15,615 nucleotides of DNA. It comes from an uncultured Oscillospiraceae bacterium. GTDB taxonomy: Bacteria > Bacillota_A > Clostridia > Oscillospirales > Oscillospiraceae. Under the pieces are notes generated by a model. The model saw nothing but the letters and a program-made list of their open reading frames with translations, did no database searches and had not been told where the DNA came from. Of the stretch, positions 1 through 8,108 are shown one piece after another (positions within the stretch are counted from its first letter, which is position 1; the number at the start of each line of letters is the position of its first letter). The stretch is from contig CAAGIF010000058.1 in the NCBI GenBank assembly GCA_900769845.1, positions 1-15,615 on the forward strand, read 5' to 3'. A program made the position numbers and the translations under genes.

Positions 1-894
<894 letters not shown>

Positions 895-915
895 TTCCCC
901 TTTAGACCAATTACC

Positions 916-940
916 GCAGGGGCAGCCCCGCTGCCCCTGC
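916..940 (+). other. Intercistronic hairpin between pgk and tpiA
   Basis: There is a perfect 10-bp inverted repeat, GCAGGGGCAG (916-925) and CTGCCCCTGC (931-940), with a 5-nt CCCCG loop. No T-run follows, so it is not a good intrinsic terminator. It could be an mRNA-stabilising or processing hairpin between the two glycolytic cistrons, or a weak attenuator. Its presence is seen directly; its role is inference. Confidence 0.6.
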
Positions 941-1018
941 ACCCTAACCAACAACAGCAAGACCGTAAATTTGAAAATCGCATCGGATTCGATGTACATA
1001 TAGTAAGGAGAAATCAAT

Positions 1019-1798
1019 ATGAACAGAAAGTATCGTAAGACCGTCATTGCCGGTAACTGGAAGATGAACAAGACCCCCTCCGAGACCAAGGAGTTTATGA
1101 CCCAGCTGAAGGGCATCCTGCCCAAGGGCCGCTGGTGTGATATCGCCCTGTGTGTTCCCGCTGTCTGCATTCCCTCTGCTGTCCGGGCTATGCGTGAGAC
1201 CCGTGTTGGCATCGGCGCAGAAAACTGCAACCCCAACGCATCCGGCGCCTACACCGGCGAGATCGCCTGCAACATGCTCACCGATGCAGGCTGCAAGTAT
1301 GTGATCATCGGCCACTCCGAGCGCCGTGAGATGTTCGGCGAGACCGACGCTGATGTGAACGCAAAGGTTCACGCTGCTCTGAACGCAGGTCTGACCCCCA
1401 TTATGTGCTGCGGCGAGACCCTGGCACAGCGGGAAGCAGGCGTGACCGCCGAGCACATCACCATGCAGATCAAGCTGGGTCTTGCGGGTGTTCCCGAGGA
1501 TAAGATCCGCAAGGTCATCATCGCCTATGAACCCATCTGGGCCATCGGCACCGGCCTGACCGCTACCCCCGAGCAGGCTGAGGAAGTCTGCGAAATGATC
1601 CGTAGCGTGGTTCGCAAGCTGTATTCTTCCAAGAATGCCCGGGCGATCTCTATCCTCTACGGCGGCAGCATGAACGACAAGAACGCCTACGAGCTGCTGG
1701 CACAGCCCGACATCGACGGCGGCCTCATCGGCGGCGCATCTCTGGTTCCCGAGAAGTTTGTGAAGATCATCGAAGCTGCCAACCAGCCTACTGTGTAA
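1019..1798 (+). CDS. tpiA: Triosephosphate isomerase
   Basis: This cytoplasmic TIM-barrel enzyme interconverts dihydroxyacetone phosphate and glyceraldehyde-3-phosphate in glycolysis and gluconeogenesis. The 259-residue protein has the normal length. It carries the substrate-binding AGNWKMN (N13, K15), the electrophile His in IIGHSERRE (H99), the catalytic base in [11 protein letters not shown] (E171, with the flexible loop after it), and the phosphate-binding YGGS and GLIGGASL segments near the C-terminus. The start is set by AAGGAG at 1005-1010, 8 nt ahead of ATG. Codon choice is strongly biased (AAG, GGC, CTG), as in pgk upstream, fitting co-expression. A hairpin lies in the pgk-tpiA gap and a short-T-run terminator follows the stop. 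Nothing in the active site is unusual. Confidence 0.97.
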   Translation: MNRKYRKTVIAGNWKMNKTPSETKEFMTQLKGILPKGRWCDIALCVPAVCIPSAVRAMRETRVGIGAENCNPNASGAYTGEIACNMLTDAGCKYVIIGHSERREMFGETDADVNAKVHAALNAGLTPIMCCGETLAQREAGVTAEHITMQIKLGLAGVPEDKIRKVIIAYEPIWAIGTGLTATPEQAEEVCEMIRSVVRKLYSSKNARAISILYGGSMNDKNAYELLAQPDIDGGLIGGASLVPEKFVKIIEAANQPTV

Positions 1799-1812
1799 TT
1801 TCTGAAATCCAT

Positions 1813-1843
1813 AAGGGCAGCCGCATCTGCGCGCTGCCCTTTT
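1813..1843 (+). terminator. Probable intrinsic terminator after tpiA
   Basis: A 9-bp stem AAGGGCAGC (1813-1821) / GCTGCCCTT (1833-1841) is followed by a short T run (1840-1843). The loop contains a further small CGC/GCG pairing. The T run is brief, so termination may be partial, and no promoter is evident before the next gene 27 bases downstream. Confidence 0.6.
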
Positions 1844-1869
1844 CCATCTCTCAATGGAGGTGAAATGCT

Positions 1870-2904
1870 ATGAAAACTCTGTTTTTATCCGCCGAAGATC
1901 CAAAAACAGCGCAAATCGCCGCCGATATCATCAAAAACGGCGGCCTGGTGGCAATTCCTACGGAAACAGTCTACGGCCTGGGCGCCAACGGACTGGATGA
2001 GCAGACAGTGCTGAGGATTTTTGAAGCCAAGGGTCGCCCTCAGGATAATCCGCTGATCCTGCACATCTCCGGCCCGGAGCAGATTGAGCAGTTCTGCCAT
2101 AACATCCCCCAGAGCGCTTACGATCTGGCAGAGCGGTTTTGGCCCGGTCCGCTGACCATGGTGCTGCCTGCCCGGGAGTCCGTACCCCGGCGTACCACAG
2201 CGGGACTGGATACGGTGGCGGTGCGCTGCCCGGACTGTGATGTTACCCGGAAGATCATTCGCCTGTCCGGTGTCCCTATCGCTGCTCCTTCCGCCAATAT
2301 TTCCGGAAAGCCCTCCACTACCACCGCGGAGCATGTGCGACATGATCATGATGGCAGGATCGATGCCATTGTGGACGGCGGCCCCTGCCGGGTGGGCGTG
2401 GAATCCACCATTGTGGATCTGACGGAGCGCCGTCCCCGGCTGCTGCGTCCCGGCGGAATCACCCCGGAGCAGCTCCTGGAGGTGCTGGGAGATCTGGTGG
2501 TGGACAAAGCTGTCACTGCCCAGATCGACAAGGATGAAGTGGTCAAAGCCCCCGGTATGAAATACCGGCACTATGCCCCCTCGGAGCCGGTGGTTATCGT
2601 TTCCGGTTCCCGGGAGAAGGCGGCGGAATATATCCGCTCCCACTTTGAGCCCGGCGACCGGGTATTGTGCTTTGACGAGGAACTGCCTTTGTACGAAGGC
2701 TGCAATCCCTTGTCCTACGGCCTGGAGGCGGATGTGAACACCCTATCTGCAGGCCTGTTTGCCGCGCTGCGGGAGCTGGACGATCCCAGCATCCATCAGG
2801 TCTATGCCCGTTGCCCCGTGGGCGGCGGCGTTGCCTATGCGGTGCAGAACCGGCTGAAGAAGGCCGCGGCGTTCCACGTTGTGGATGCGGAGGAAGAACT
2901 GTGA
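1870..2904 (+). CDS. ywlC: L-threonylcarbamoyladenylate synthase (Sua5/YwlC type)
   Basis: It makes threonylcarbamoyl-AMP from threonine, bicarbonate and ATP, the first step of the universal t6A37 modification of ANN-decoding tRNAs. At 344 residues it is the long Sua5 form. An N-terminal YrdC domain (about 1-205) is joined to a C-terminal Sua5 domain (about 240-344). Visible motifs are TETVYGLG (31-38), the K-x-R pair in KGRPQDNPL (K54, R56), SAN (141-143), and the linker PGMKYRHYAP (228-237) typical of two-domain Sua5 proteins. GGAGGTG at about 1857-1863 precedes the ATG. The gene sits just beyond the tpiA terminator and its stop overlaps the coaE start, so the two are translationally coupled. 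Codon use is more relaxed than in pgk or tpiA, indicating lower expression. Identification is very secure. Confidence 0.94.
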   Translation: MKTLFLSAEDPKTAQIAADIIKNGGLVAIPTETVYGLGANGLDEQTVLRIFEAKGRPQDNPLILHISGPEQIEQFCHNIPQSAYDLAERFWPGPLTMVLPARESVPRRTTAGLDTVAVRCPDCDVTRKIIRLSGVPIAAPSANISGKPSTTTAEHVRHDHDGRIDAIVDGGPCRVGVESTIVDLTERRPRLLRPGGITPEQLLEVLGDLVVDKAVTAQIDKDEVVKAPGMKYRHYAPSEPVVIVSGSREKAAEYIRSHFEPGDRVLCFDEELPLYEGCNPLSYGLEADVNTLSAGLFAALRELDDPSIHQVYARCPVGGGVAYAVQNRLKKAAAFHVVDAEEEL

Positions 2905-3488
2905 TTATTGGCATTACCGGTGGCTCCGGATGCGGAAAAACCACCCTCTTAAACGCCATCCGGGACATGGGTGGCGCGGTTCTGGATTGCGATGCCATAT
3001 ACCACGAACTGCTGAGAACGGACGAAGCCATGCTTCGCGCCATTGAAGATCGGTTTCCCGGGGCGGTGGAAAAGGGACGTCTTAACCGGAAAAAACTGGG
3101 CGCCATCGTGTTTTCTGACGAAAAAGCCCTGCTGGAACTGAACCGGATCACCCACGGGGCGGTCAAACGGGAAGTGCTGCGCCGATTGGAGAAGAAACCC
3201 AAGCTTGCCGCCATCGATGCCATTGGCCTCCATGAGGGCGGTCTGGCGGAACTTTGCGATGTGACCGTGGCGGTGACCGCCCCGGTGGAGCAGCGGATCC
3301 GCCGCCTTGTGGAGCGGGACGGAATTTCGGAGGAATACGCCCGCAGCCGCATCGCAGCCCAGCATGAAGACGCCTGGTTCCGGGAAAAATGTGACCATGT
3401 TCTGGTCAATGACCAGAATTTAGATGCGTTCGCAACCAAATGTCTTGCATTTTTGCAAAGCCTGGGTATAATGAAAGAAAACCCATAA
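2901..3488 (+). CDS. coaE: Dephospho-CoA kinase
   Basis: It phosphorylates the 3'-hydroxyl of dephospho-CoA with ATP, the last step of coenzyme A synthesis. I place the start at GTG 2901, giving 195 residues, the usual family length. This GTG overlaps the preceding TGA as GTGA, GAGGAAG lies just upstream, and the protein then begins directly with the P-loop strand. An in-frame ATG at 2811 would add 30 unrelated residues. Motifs are the P-loop GGSGCGKTT (7-15), DCD (29-31, usually DAD) followed by HELL, and the LID-like QRIRRLVERDGISEEYARSRI. The segment normally written D-x-P-L-L-x-E reads D106-A-I-G-L-H-E112, a departure from the textbook motif. The last 50 bases contain the promoter of the next gene. 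Confidence 0.92.
   Translation: MIIGITGGSGCGKTTLLNAIRDMGGAVLDCDAIYHELLRTDEAMLRAIEDRFPGAVEKGRLNRKKLGAIVFSDEKALLELNRITHGAVKREVLRRLEKKPKLAAIDAIGLHEGGLAELCDVTVAVTAPVEQRIRRLVERDGISEEYARSRIAAQHEDAWFREKCDHVLVNDQNLDAFATKCLAFLQSLGIMKENP
3445..3472 (+). promoter_or_regulatory. Sigma-A-type promoter for the M18 aminopeptidase
   Basis: A TTGCAT -35 (3445-3450) and a perfect TATAAT -10 (3467-3472) are separated by 16 bp, about 30 bases before the aminopeptidase start. The promoter lies inside the 3' end of coaE, giving the downstream gene its own transcription. Confidence 0.7.
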
Positions 3489-3502
3489 AGGAGAATGATC
3501 GT

Positions 3503-4888
3503 ATGACTACTGAAGAACTGCGCGAAAAATTGCTGGCTGCGCCGAAAAACGGCTTCAGCCGGATCACTGCGGAGCAGAGAGCCGAAATGGAAAGCTACTG
3601 CAAGCGGTATATGGCTTTCATGGACGAGGCTAAGACCGAGCGGGAAGCAACCGCCTGGGCTGTCCGTGAGGCGGAGAAGATGGGCTTTAAGCCCTTTGTT
3701 CCCGGCATGGACGCCAAGCCCGGCGACAAGATCTACTACAACAACCGGGATAAGGCCATCGCCCTGGCTGTGATCGGCACCGAATCCCTGGCAAATGGCG
3801 CCAATATCTGCGCCGCCCATGTGGACAGCCCCCGGATGGACCTGAAGCCCAATCCTCTGTACGAGGAGGCAGAGATCGCCTACTTCAAGACCCATTACTA
3901 CGGCGGCATCAAGAAGTACCAGTGGGTCACCGTGCCCCTGGCCATTCACGGTGTGGTCTACCGCAAGGACGGTACCGTGGTCACCGTCACCGTTGGCGAA
4001 GATGACAGCGATCCCATTCTGATGGTCTCCGACCTGCTGATCCACCTGTCCGCTGATCAGATGCAGAAAACTGCCGGCAAGGTCATCGCCGGCGAGCAGC
4101 TGAATGTGATCCTGGGCACCGAACCCATCGAGGGCGAGGGCGGCGATCTGGTGAAGCTGAATGTGATGAAGTGGCTGAATGAGAAGTACGGCATCGTCGA
4201 GGAGGATTTCCTCTCCGCTGAGCTGACCATCGTTCCCGCCGGCCGCTGCCGGGAAGTGGGTCTGGACCGGAGCCTCATCGGCGCATACGGTCACGACGAC
4301 CGGGTCTGCGCTTATGCAGAGCTGGAAGCGCTGTTCACCATCGATACCCCCAAGAAGACCGCTGTCTGCATCCTGGCGGACAAGGAAGAGATCGGCTCCG
4401 TGGGCATTTCCGGCATGCAGAGCCAGTATTTCGAGCATTTCATGGGCGGTCTGTGCGACGCGCAGAATGTGAAACTGGAGGATTGCTTCGCCAATTCCTT
4501 CTGCCTCAGCGCTGACGTTTCCAACGCTTACGATCCCAACTTTGGTGAAACCTGCGATAAGCGGAACAACTCTGCTCTGAACTACGGTATTTCCATCTGC
4601 AAGTATACCGGCCGGGGCGGCAAGGGCGGCGCATCCGATGCTTCCGCGGAAGCGATGGGCCATGTCCGTACCACCCTGGACAATGCCGGGGTCATCTGGC
4701 AGATCGCGACCCTGGGCAAGGTGGACCAGGGCGGCGGCGGCACGGTGGCTGCCTACATGGCAAACCGGAACATCGTCACTGTGGATGCCGGCGTTCCCGT
4801 GCTGTGCATGCACGCTCCTATGGAACTGGTTTCCAAGTTGGACTGCTATGAAACCATGCTGGCCTGCAAGGCAATTTATCTGGCATAA
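3503..4888 (+). CDS. M18 family aminopeptidase
   Basis: This cytoplasmic dinuclear-zinc aminopeptidase of peptidase family M18 (aspartyl aminopeptidase / ApeB relatives) removes N-terminal residues, often acidic ones, from peptides. The ATG at 3503 follows AAGGAG (3488-3493) by 9 nt, giving 461 residues; a longer in-frame start at 3440 would overlap coaE and precede the promoter. All expected metal and catalytic residues are visible: H106 and D108 in AAHVDSPRMD, D265/D266 in GHDDR, E295-E296 in DKEEIGS, D338 in ADVSNAYDP, and H437 in MHAPMEL. There is no signal peptide. Codon use is strongly biased to AAG, GGC and CTG, close to the glycolytic genes and unlike coaE, suggesting high expression from its own promoter. 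Substrate preference cannot be read from the sequence. Confidence 0.93.
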   Translation: MTTEELREKLLAAPKNGFSRITAEQRAEMESYCKRYMAFMDEAKTEREATAWAVREAEKMGFKPFVPGMDAKPGDKIYYNNRDKAIALAVIGTESLANGANICAAHVDSPRMDLKPNPLYEEAEIAYFKTHYYGGIKKYQWVTVPLAIHGVVYRKDGTVVTVTVGEDDSDPILMVSDLLIHLSADQMQKTAGKVIAGEQLNVILGTEPIEGEGGDLVKLNVMKWLNEKYGIVEEDFLSAELTIVPAGRCREVGLDRSLIGAYGHDDRVCAYAELEALFTIDTPKKTAVCILADKEEIGSVGISGMQSQYFEHFMGGLCDAQNVKLEDCFANSFCLSADVSNAYDPNFGETCDKRNNSALNYGISICKYTGRGGKGGASDASAEAMGHVRTTLDNAGVIWQIATLGKVDQGGGGTVAAYMANRNIVTVDAGVPVLCMHAPMELVSKLDCYETMLACKAIYLA

Positions 4889-4904
4889 TTTGAATAAAAA
4901 GATA

Positions 4905-4941
4905 CCCGGCTTGTCTGATGACAAGCCGGGCAATTTTATTT
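4905..4941. terminator. Bidirectional terminator between aminopeptidase and ABC permease
   Basis: A perfect 11-bp stem CCCGGCTTGTC (4905-4915) / GACAAGCCGGG (4920-4930) with a 4-nt TGAT loop is flanked by AATAAAAA on the left and CAATTTTATTTT on the right. It therefore has a T-rich trailer on either strand and can end both convergent transcripts. The permease stop codon (4936-4938) lies in the right-hand flank. Confidence 0.85.
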
Positions 4942-6705
4942 TGCTGTATTTTCCGTGGGATAAAGTCCGTTTTCCGTAAGCCATGCCAGGGTGTTTTCCG
5001 AGCAATCGTAAACAAGGAAGTTTATGTATCTGCGATAAGTAGTGTCGGAAGCCGCATCCTTTCTCAGCAATTCTAGATCCAGTCCGCAGGCGACGGGACC
5101 GGAACCGTCTGGAGTATCGCTTGTTGCAAAAAGATAGTAGCTTTCAGTTTGGGCCATATTGCCTGCTTTGCAATCTGCAGCGATGGCCCGGAGAAATTCT
5201 TCCATGTCAAACTCTAAAATGTCCGGAAGCTCTATGTGAGCATGACCGCTGACATCAAGGAGTGTTATGTAATTCGCGAATTCAGGAATCTCCTCTTCGG
5301 TAATGCCGAGAACACATTCTATGGAAGAAAGATAGGGTTTCAGAAGCTGCCCGGCTTCGGAATCCGTATGCACATTGTAAAACCGTTCCACGGTTCTACC
5401 GTTTTTGAGTTTGTATTGGAAATGAACGGAGGTAAGCTGCTGATCCGGAGCGAAATCGGGAGTTTCTTCCAGAAGGCTCCGGTGGGCCTGCAGAAGGATC
5501 TGTATGTTCTGGGGGTCTTCCACTGGAAGGGAAAACTCCCTGTCATAAAGAGGGCTGGTACCGTCGTCGAAAGAAATAGACGCCACCCGCTCCGGCCTGG
5601 GGACCCAACGGACGATGCCGAAGGCATCGATCTCGGTTAGGAACAGGGATAGGGACAGAACGGCTGCGATCAGCGTCATTCCGACAAATGCCCTGGGACG
5701 GAACACCCGGGTGGTTCGCCGCAGCAGCATCAGCCCGCCGAAGAAACCGATGACCAGCCCGAGGTACAGGAAGACATATCTTGTGGAAATGTCCACAAAA
5801 ATATCTGCAAATATCATAAGAACGATCCCCGCAAACAGGGAAAGGATCACCAGAAATACCGGTTCGGCTGCCCGGAATGCCAGGAAATCTCCGGCGCATT
5901 CCAGCTTCCGCCTGCGGTACAACGCCAGACCCAGAATAAACGCGCCTGTGCCAATCAGGGCGCAGATCGCAAGATAGCCCCATCCGTTGGCAAGAGAGAA
6001 ACCCAAAAGAATATACGCATAGCCTCCGGGGGTGCGAAGGGCAACCTCTTCATAAAGAACTTGGATAAAATCACATTGCGAGAGGTATACTGCAGGACTG
6101 AAAAGGGAGTATGTGTAATCATTTGCCTCAATGCCATAAAGCAGAGGCTGGTACAGGGCAACGACCAATTCATAGACCAGCATGGAAGCGAGATTGACGA
6201 TACCATAGATAAGGATATGGGCAAAACGGCTTCCAGCGAGGGTGGCGCACAGTACAGCCAGACCGAAGAAAAACAGATATTGCAATGTGGCAGCCAGAAG
6301 CAACCAAGCCAAAATACTATAGCTATTGCCCAGAGAGAGCATGGGCAGAGCAAGTAGACAGAAGAGCATGTTGGGAATCAGAGAGAAGGCAAGTCCGGAA
6401 AGAACATGGGTGAAAAACCAACCTTCCCGGCGCAGAGGCATGGCATGCAGAGCGTTGCACAGCCGGGAATTGTATAGATCACCGAACAGCAGAGTGGCGG
6501 TTATCAGGCTATAGCACATATTTATGGGAGCAATACCGGAGAACAGGACTGTGATATTGTTCGCGGCTTTGTAGGGGTTTGTGTAATGGGACAAACTGAA
6601 CAGACCCAGCAAAAGCATCACCGTGTAAAGTCCCCAGCAGGGGGCGAACCGGGTAATGTCCTTTTTAAAAACCGTGAAATTAAAGAAGGATGTTCTTGAC
6701 TTCAT
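4936..6705 (-). CDS. ABC transporter permease with large C-terminal extracytoplasmic domain
   Basis: This 589-residue integral membrane protein is the presumed partner of the ATPase encoded just upstream. Hydrophobic segments are visible at about 20-40, 50-72, 95-123, 129-157, 161-190, 240-265, 282-304, 310-330 and 341-364. A soluble, acidic domain of about 220 residues follows (365-589) and probably faces outside. The architecture resembles ABC-2-like permeases of YtrA-regulated operons; the C-terminal part may be the DUF6449 type, recalled rather than verified. GGGAGG lies 8 nt before the ATG, inside the ATPase gene, and the two coding regions overlap by 26 bases. Sampled stretches of the membrane half have about 42-48% GC against about 67% sampled in the ATPase and pgk. 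The substrate is unknown; in characterised relatives it is linked to cell-wall antibiotic stress. Confidence 0.8.
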   Translation of the reverse strand: MKSRTSFFNFTVFKKDITRFAPCWGLYTVMLLLGLFSLSHYTNPYKAANNITVLFSGIAPINMCYSLITATLLFGDLYNSRLCNALHAMPLRREGWFFTHVLSGLAFSLIPNMLFCLLALPMLSLGNSYSILAWLLLAATLQYLFFFGLAVLCATLAGSRFAHILIYGIVNLASMLVYELVVALYQPLLYGIEANDYTYSLFSPAVYLSQCDFIQVLYEEVALRTPGGYAYILLGFSLANGWGYLAICALIGTGAFILGLALYRRRKLECAGDFLAFRAAEPVFLVILSLFAGIVLMIFADIFVDISTRYVFLYLGLVIGFFGGLMLLRRTTRVFRPRAFVGMTLIAAVLSLSLFLTEIDAFGIVRWVPRPERVASISFDDGTSPLYDREFSLPVEDPQNIQILLQAHRSLLEETPDFAPDQQLTSVHFQYKLKNGRTVERFYNVHTDSEAGQLLKPYLSSIECVLGITEEEIPEFANYITLLDVSGHAHIELPDILEFDMEEFLRAIAADCKAGNMAQTESYYLFATSDTPDGSGPVACGLDLELLRKDAASDTTYRRYINFLVYDCSENTLAWLTENGLYPTENTAK

Positions 6706-7567
6706 AGTTCACACCTCCCAGCTCGTAAATAAAAATTTCTTCCAGAGAAAGGGGCAAAATGTCATAATACGCCGGGTTTTCTGCGGCCACTTTTGCTTCA
6801 ATTTCGGCGGCGCTGCCCCGGAGAATGTAGGTTTCCAGCCGTCCGGAGCTGCTGCGGTGCAGGACTTCCAGACCCTCGGGAAGATCTCCCACCAGCTGGA
6901 GCTTTACGGTGTTGCCCTGCATATCCGCAAGGCTGCGCTCCAGCAGCATTTTTCCGTGATCCATGATGCCCACATGATCGCAGATGTCCTCCAGCTCCCG
7001 GAGATTGTGGGAGGAGATCAGCACCGTGGTGCCGTGATCGGCAACATCGGACAGGATCAGACTCCAGACCTGGCGTCGCATCACCGGGTCCAGTCCATCC
7101 ACCGGCTCGTCCAGAATCAGCACCTCCGGGCGGCAGCAGATGGCAAGATGGAACGCCGCCTGCTTCTGCATGCCCTTGGAGAACCGGCGCAGGGGACTTT
7201 TGGGCGGCAGGTTGAATACTTCATAGAGTTTCCCGAACAGTTCGTCGTCGAATTTGGGGTAAATGCCCCGGTAGAACCGGCGCATATCCTCCAGCGTTGC
7301 CGATGGGAAGTAGAAGATCTCGTCGGGGATGTAGCCGATGCGCACCTTGGCATCGGGATTTTCGTAGATTTTCTGCCCCTCCATGGCAATATCGCCGGAA
7401 TCCGGGGTATAAACGCCGGTGAGCAGCCGGATCGCGGTGGATTTTCCTGCGCCGTTGGGACCTACAAGTCCGTAGACCGTGCCCTTGGGAACGGTCATGG
7501 TCAGATTGTCCAGAGCTTTGAAATCCCCGAAACATTTTGTCACATTGGTCATCTTAAGCATGGTCAT
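6680..7567 (-). CDS. ABC transporter ATP-binding protein (YtrB-like)
   Basis: This cytoplasmic ATPase subunit powers the permease encoded next. From the first ATG it has 295 residues: Walker A GPNGAGKST (36-44), a Q-loop region reading IGYIPDE (77-83), the signature RFSKGMQKQ (128-136) in place of LSGGQ, Walker B with the catalytic Glu in LILDEP (150-155), a D-loop GLDP, and the switch His in SSHNLRE (H187). The degenerate signature is common in this subfamily, so the protein should still be active. The start is uncertain. AGGAGG is only 3 nt from the first ATG (7567) but 9 nt from a second in-frame ATG (7561), which may be the true start. The gene overlaps the end of the regulator gene and the start of the permease gene, so the three should be translationally coupled. 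Confidence 0.93.
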   Translation of the reverse strand: MTMLKMTNVTKCFGDFKALDNLTMTVPKGTVYGLVGPNGAGKSTAIRLLTGVYTPDSGDIAMEGQKIYENPDAKVRIGYIPDEIFYFPSATLEDMRRFYRGIYPKFDDELFGKLYEVFNLPPKSPLRRFSKGMQKQAAFHLAICCRPEVLILDEPVDGLDPVMRRQVWSLILSDVADHGTTVLISSHNLRELEDICDHVGIMDHGKMLLERSLADMQGNTVKLQLVGDLPEGLEVLHRSSSGRLETYILRGSAAEIEAKVAAENPAYYDILPLSLEEIFIYELGGVNYEVKNILL

Positions 7568-7922
7568 TTCCCTCCTTTTGAAGCCGGGCGATCAGATCCT
7601 CCCGGCTGACGCCACCCCGAAGCAAGGCGGCTGCGGCTTTGTCGAAGGCTTCCAGCAACTCCTGCCGCTCCGCGGCGGAGTATTCCGGCAGACCGCAGAC
7701 GAAGCAGCCCTTCCCCGGCACGGTGGCGATCCACCCCTCCGCCTCTAACTGATGGTAGGAACGCTGGATGGTATTGGGATTGATGGATAGCTGTGTCGCC
7801 AGATCCCGGACGCTGGGGAGCTTTTCTCCCGCCTGAAGCAAACCCGCCGCAATCTGCTTTCGGAATCCGTCGGCGATCTGGCAGTAAATGGGCTGGGCAT
7901 CCCGGTAATCAAGATGGACCAT
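7554..7922 (-). CDS. GntR-family transcriptional regulator, YtrA subfamily
   Basis: This 122-residue DNA-binding repressor has an N-terminal winged helix-turn-helix (about 9-75). It includes PIYCQIADGFRKQI, the LPSVRDLATQLSINPNTIQRSYHQLE recognition region and the wing sequence TVPGKGCFV. A short helical C-terminal dimerisation tail (about 80-122) takes the place of a large ligand domain, which defines the YtrA subfamily. Members typically repress the ABC transporter genes they are cotranscribed with. Here the gene is first in the operon, its stop lies inside the ATPase start region, and a perfect palindrome overlaps its promoter, so autoregulation is strongly suggested. AAGGAGGG lies 6 nt before the ATG. 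The ligand or signal cannot be inferred; characterised YtrA proteins respond to peptide antibiotics that act on lipid II. Confidence 0.93.
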   Translation of the reverse strand: MVHLDYRDAQPIYCQIADGFRKQIAAGLLQAGEKLPSVRDLATQLSINPNTIQRSYHQLEAEGWIATVPGKGCFVCGLPEYSAAERQELLEAFDKAAAALLRGGVSREDLIARLQKEGNDHA

Positions 7923-7950
7923 ATCATCCCTCCTTGTGCGTTAACTGTAT

Positions 7951-7970
7951 TAACTGTACTAGTACAGTTA
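7951..7970. promoter_or_regulatory. Perfect 20-bp palindromic operator for the GntR/YtrA regulator
   Basis: The sequence TAACTGTACTAGTACAGTTA is a perfect dyad. It touches the -10 element of the operon promoter and covers the predicted start site near 7963, an ideal position for repression. Its left half, as TTAACTGTA, is repeated directly next to it at 7941-7949. That the YtrA-like protein binds here is inference from position and symmetry. Confidence 0.75.
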
Positions 7971-7998
7971 TCATAACAGACAGATACAGCCGTGTCAA
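7970..7998 (-). promoter_or_regulatory. Sigma-A promoter of the ytrA-like operon
   Basis: Read on the minus strand, a perfect TTGACA -35 (7998-7993) and a TATGAT -10 (7975-7970) are separated by 17 bp. This is one base from full consensus, so the promoter should be strong when not repressed. Predicted transcription starts inside the adjoining palindrome and gives a leader of about 40 nt. Confidence 0.85.
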
Positions 7999-8108
7999 TC
8001 TCCCGGGGATTAACATATTATTAAGATTGTCACCCCCCGTCTGTATCCCGGACATATCCGACCGGGGACGGACATAGGTTGTACCACCAAACTGGAAGGG
8101 TGATGGAG

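Noticed and set aside
971..1000. Possible promoter for tpiA (TTGAAA, 18 bp, TACATA)
   Set aside because: The -10 matches poorly and would start transcription on the ribosome binding site, leaving no usable leader.
2594..5005. 803-codon open frame on the minus strand opposite coaE and the aminopeptidase
   Set aside because: It is antisense to genes with clear catalytic motifs, its product is low in recognisable domains, and its openness follows from GC-biased third positions of the plus-strand genes.
6656..7609. 317-codon open frame on the plus strand opposite the ABC ATPase
   Set aside because: The opposite frame encodes every ABC motif in order, so this is a shadow frame.
7993..8058. Plus-strand promoter for the carboxypeptidase (TATTAT at 8016-8021, or TTGTCA at 8027-8032)
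   Set aside because: Neither hexamer has a partner at acceptable spacing and match. A CATATTAT sequence resembles a sporulation sigma-E -10 but lacks the -35.
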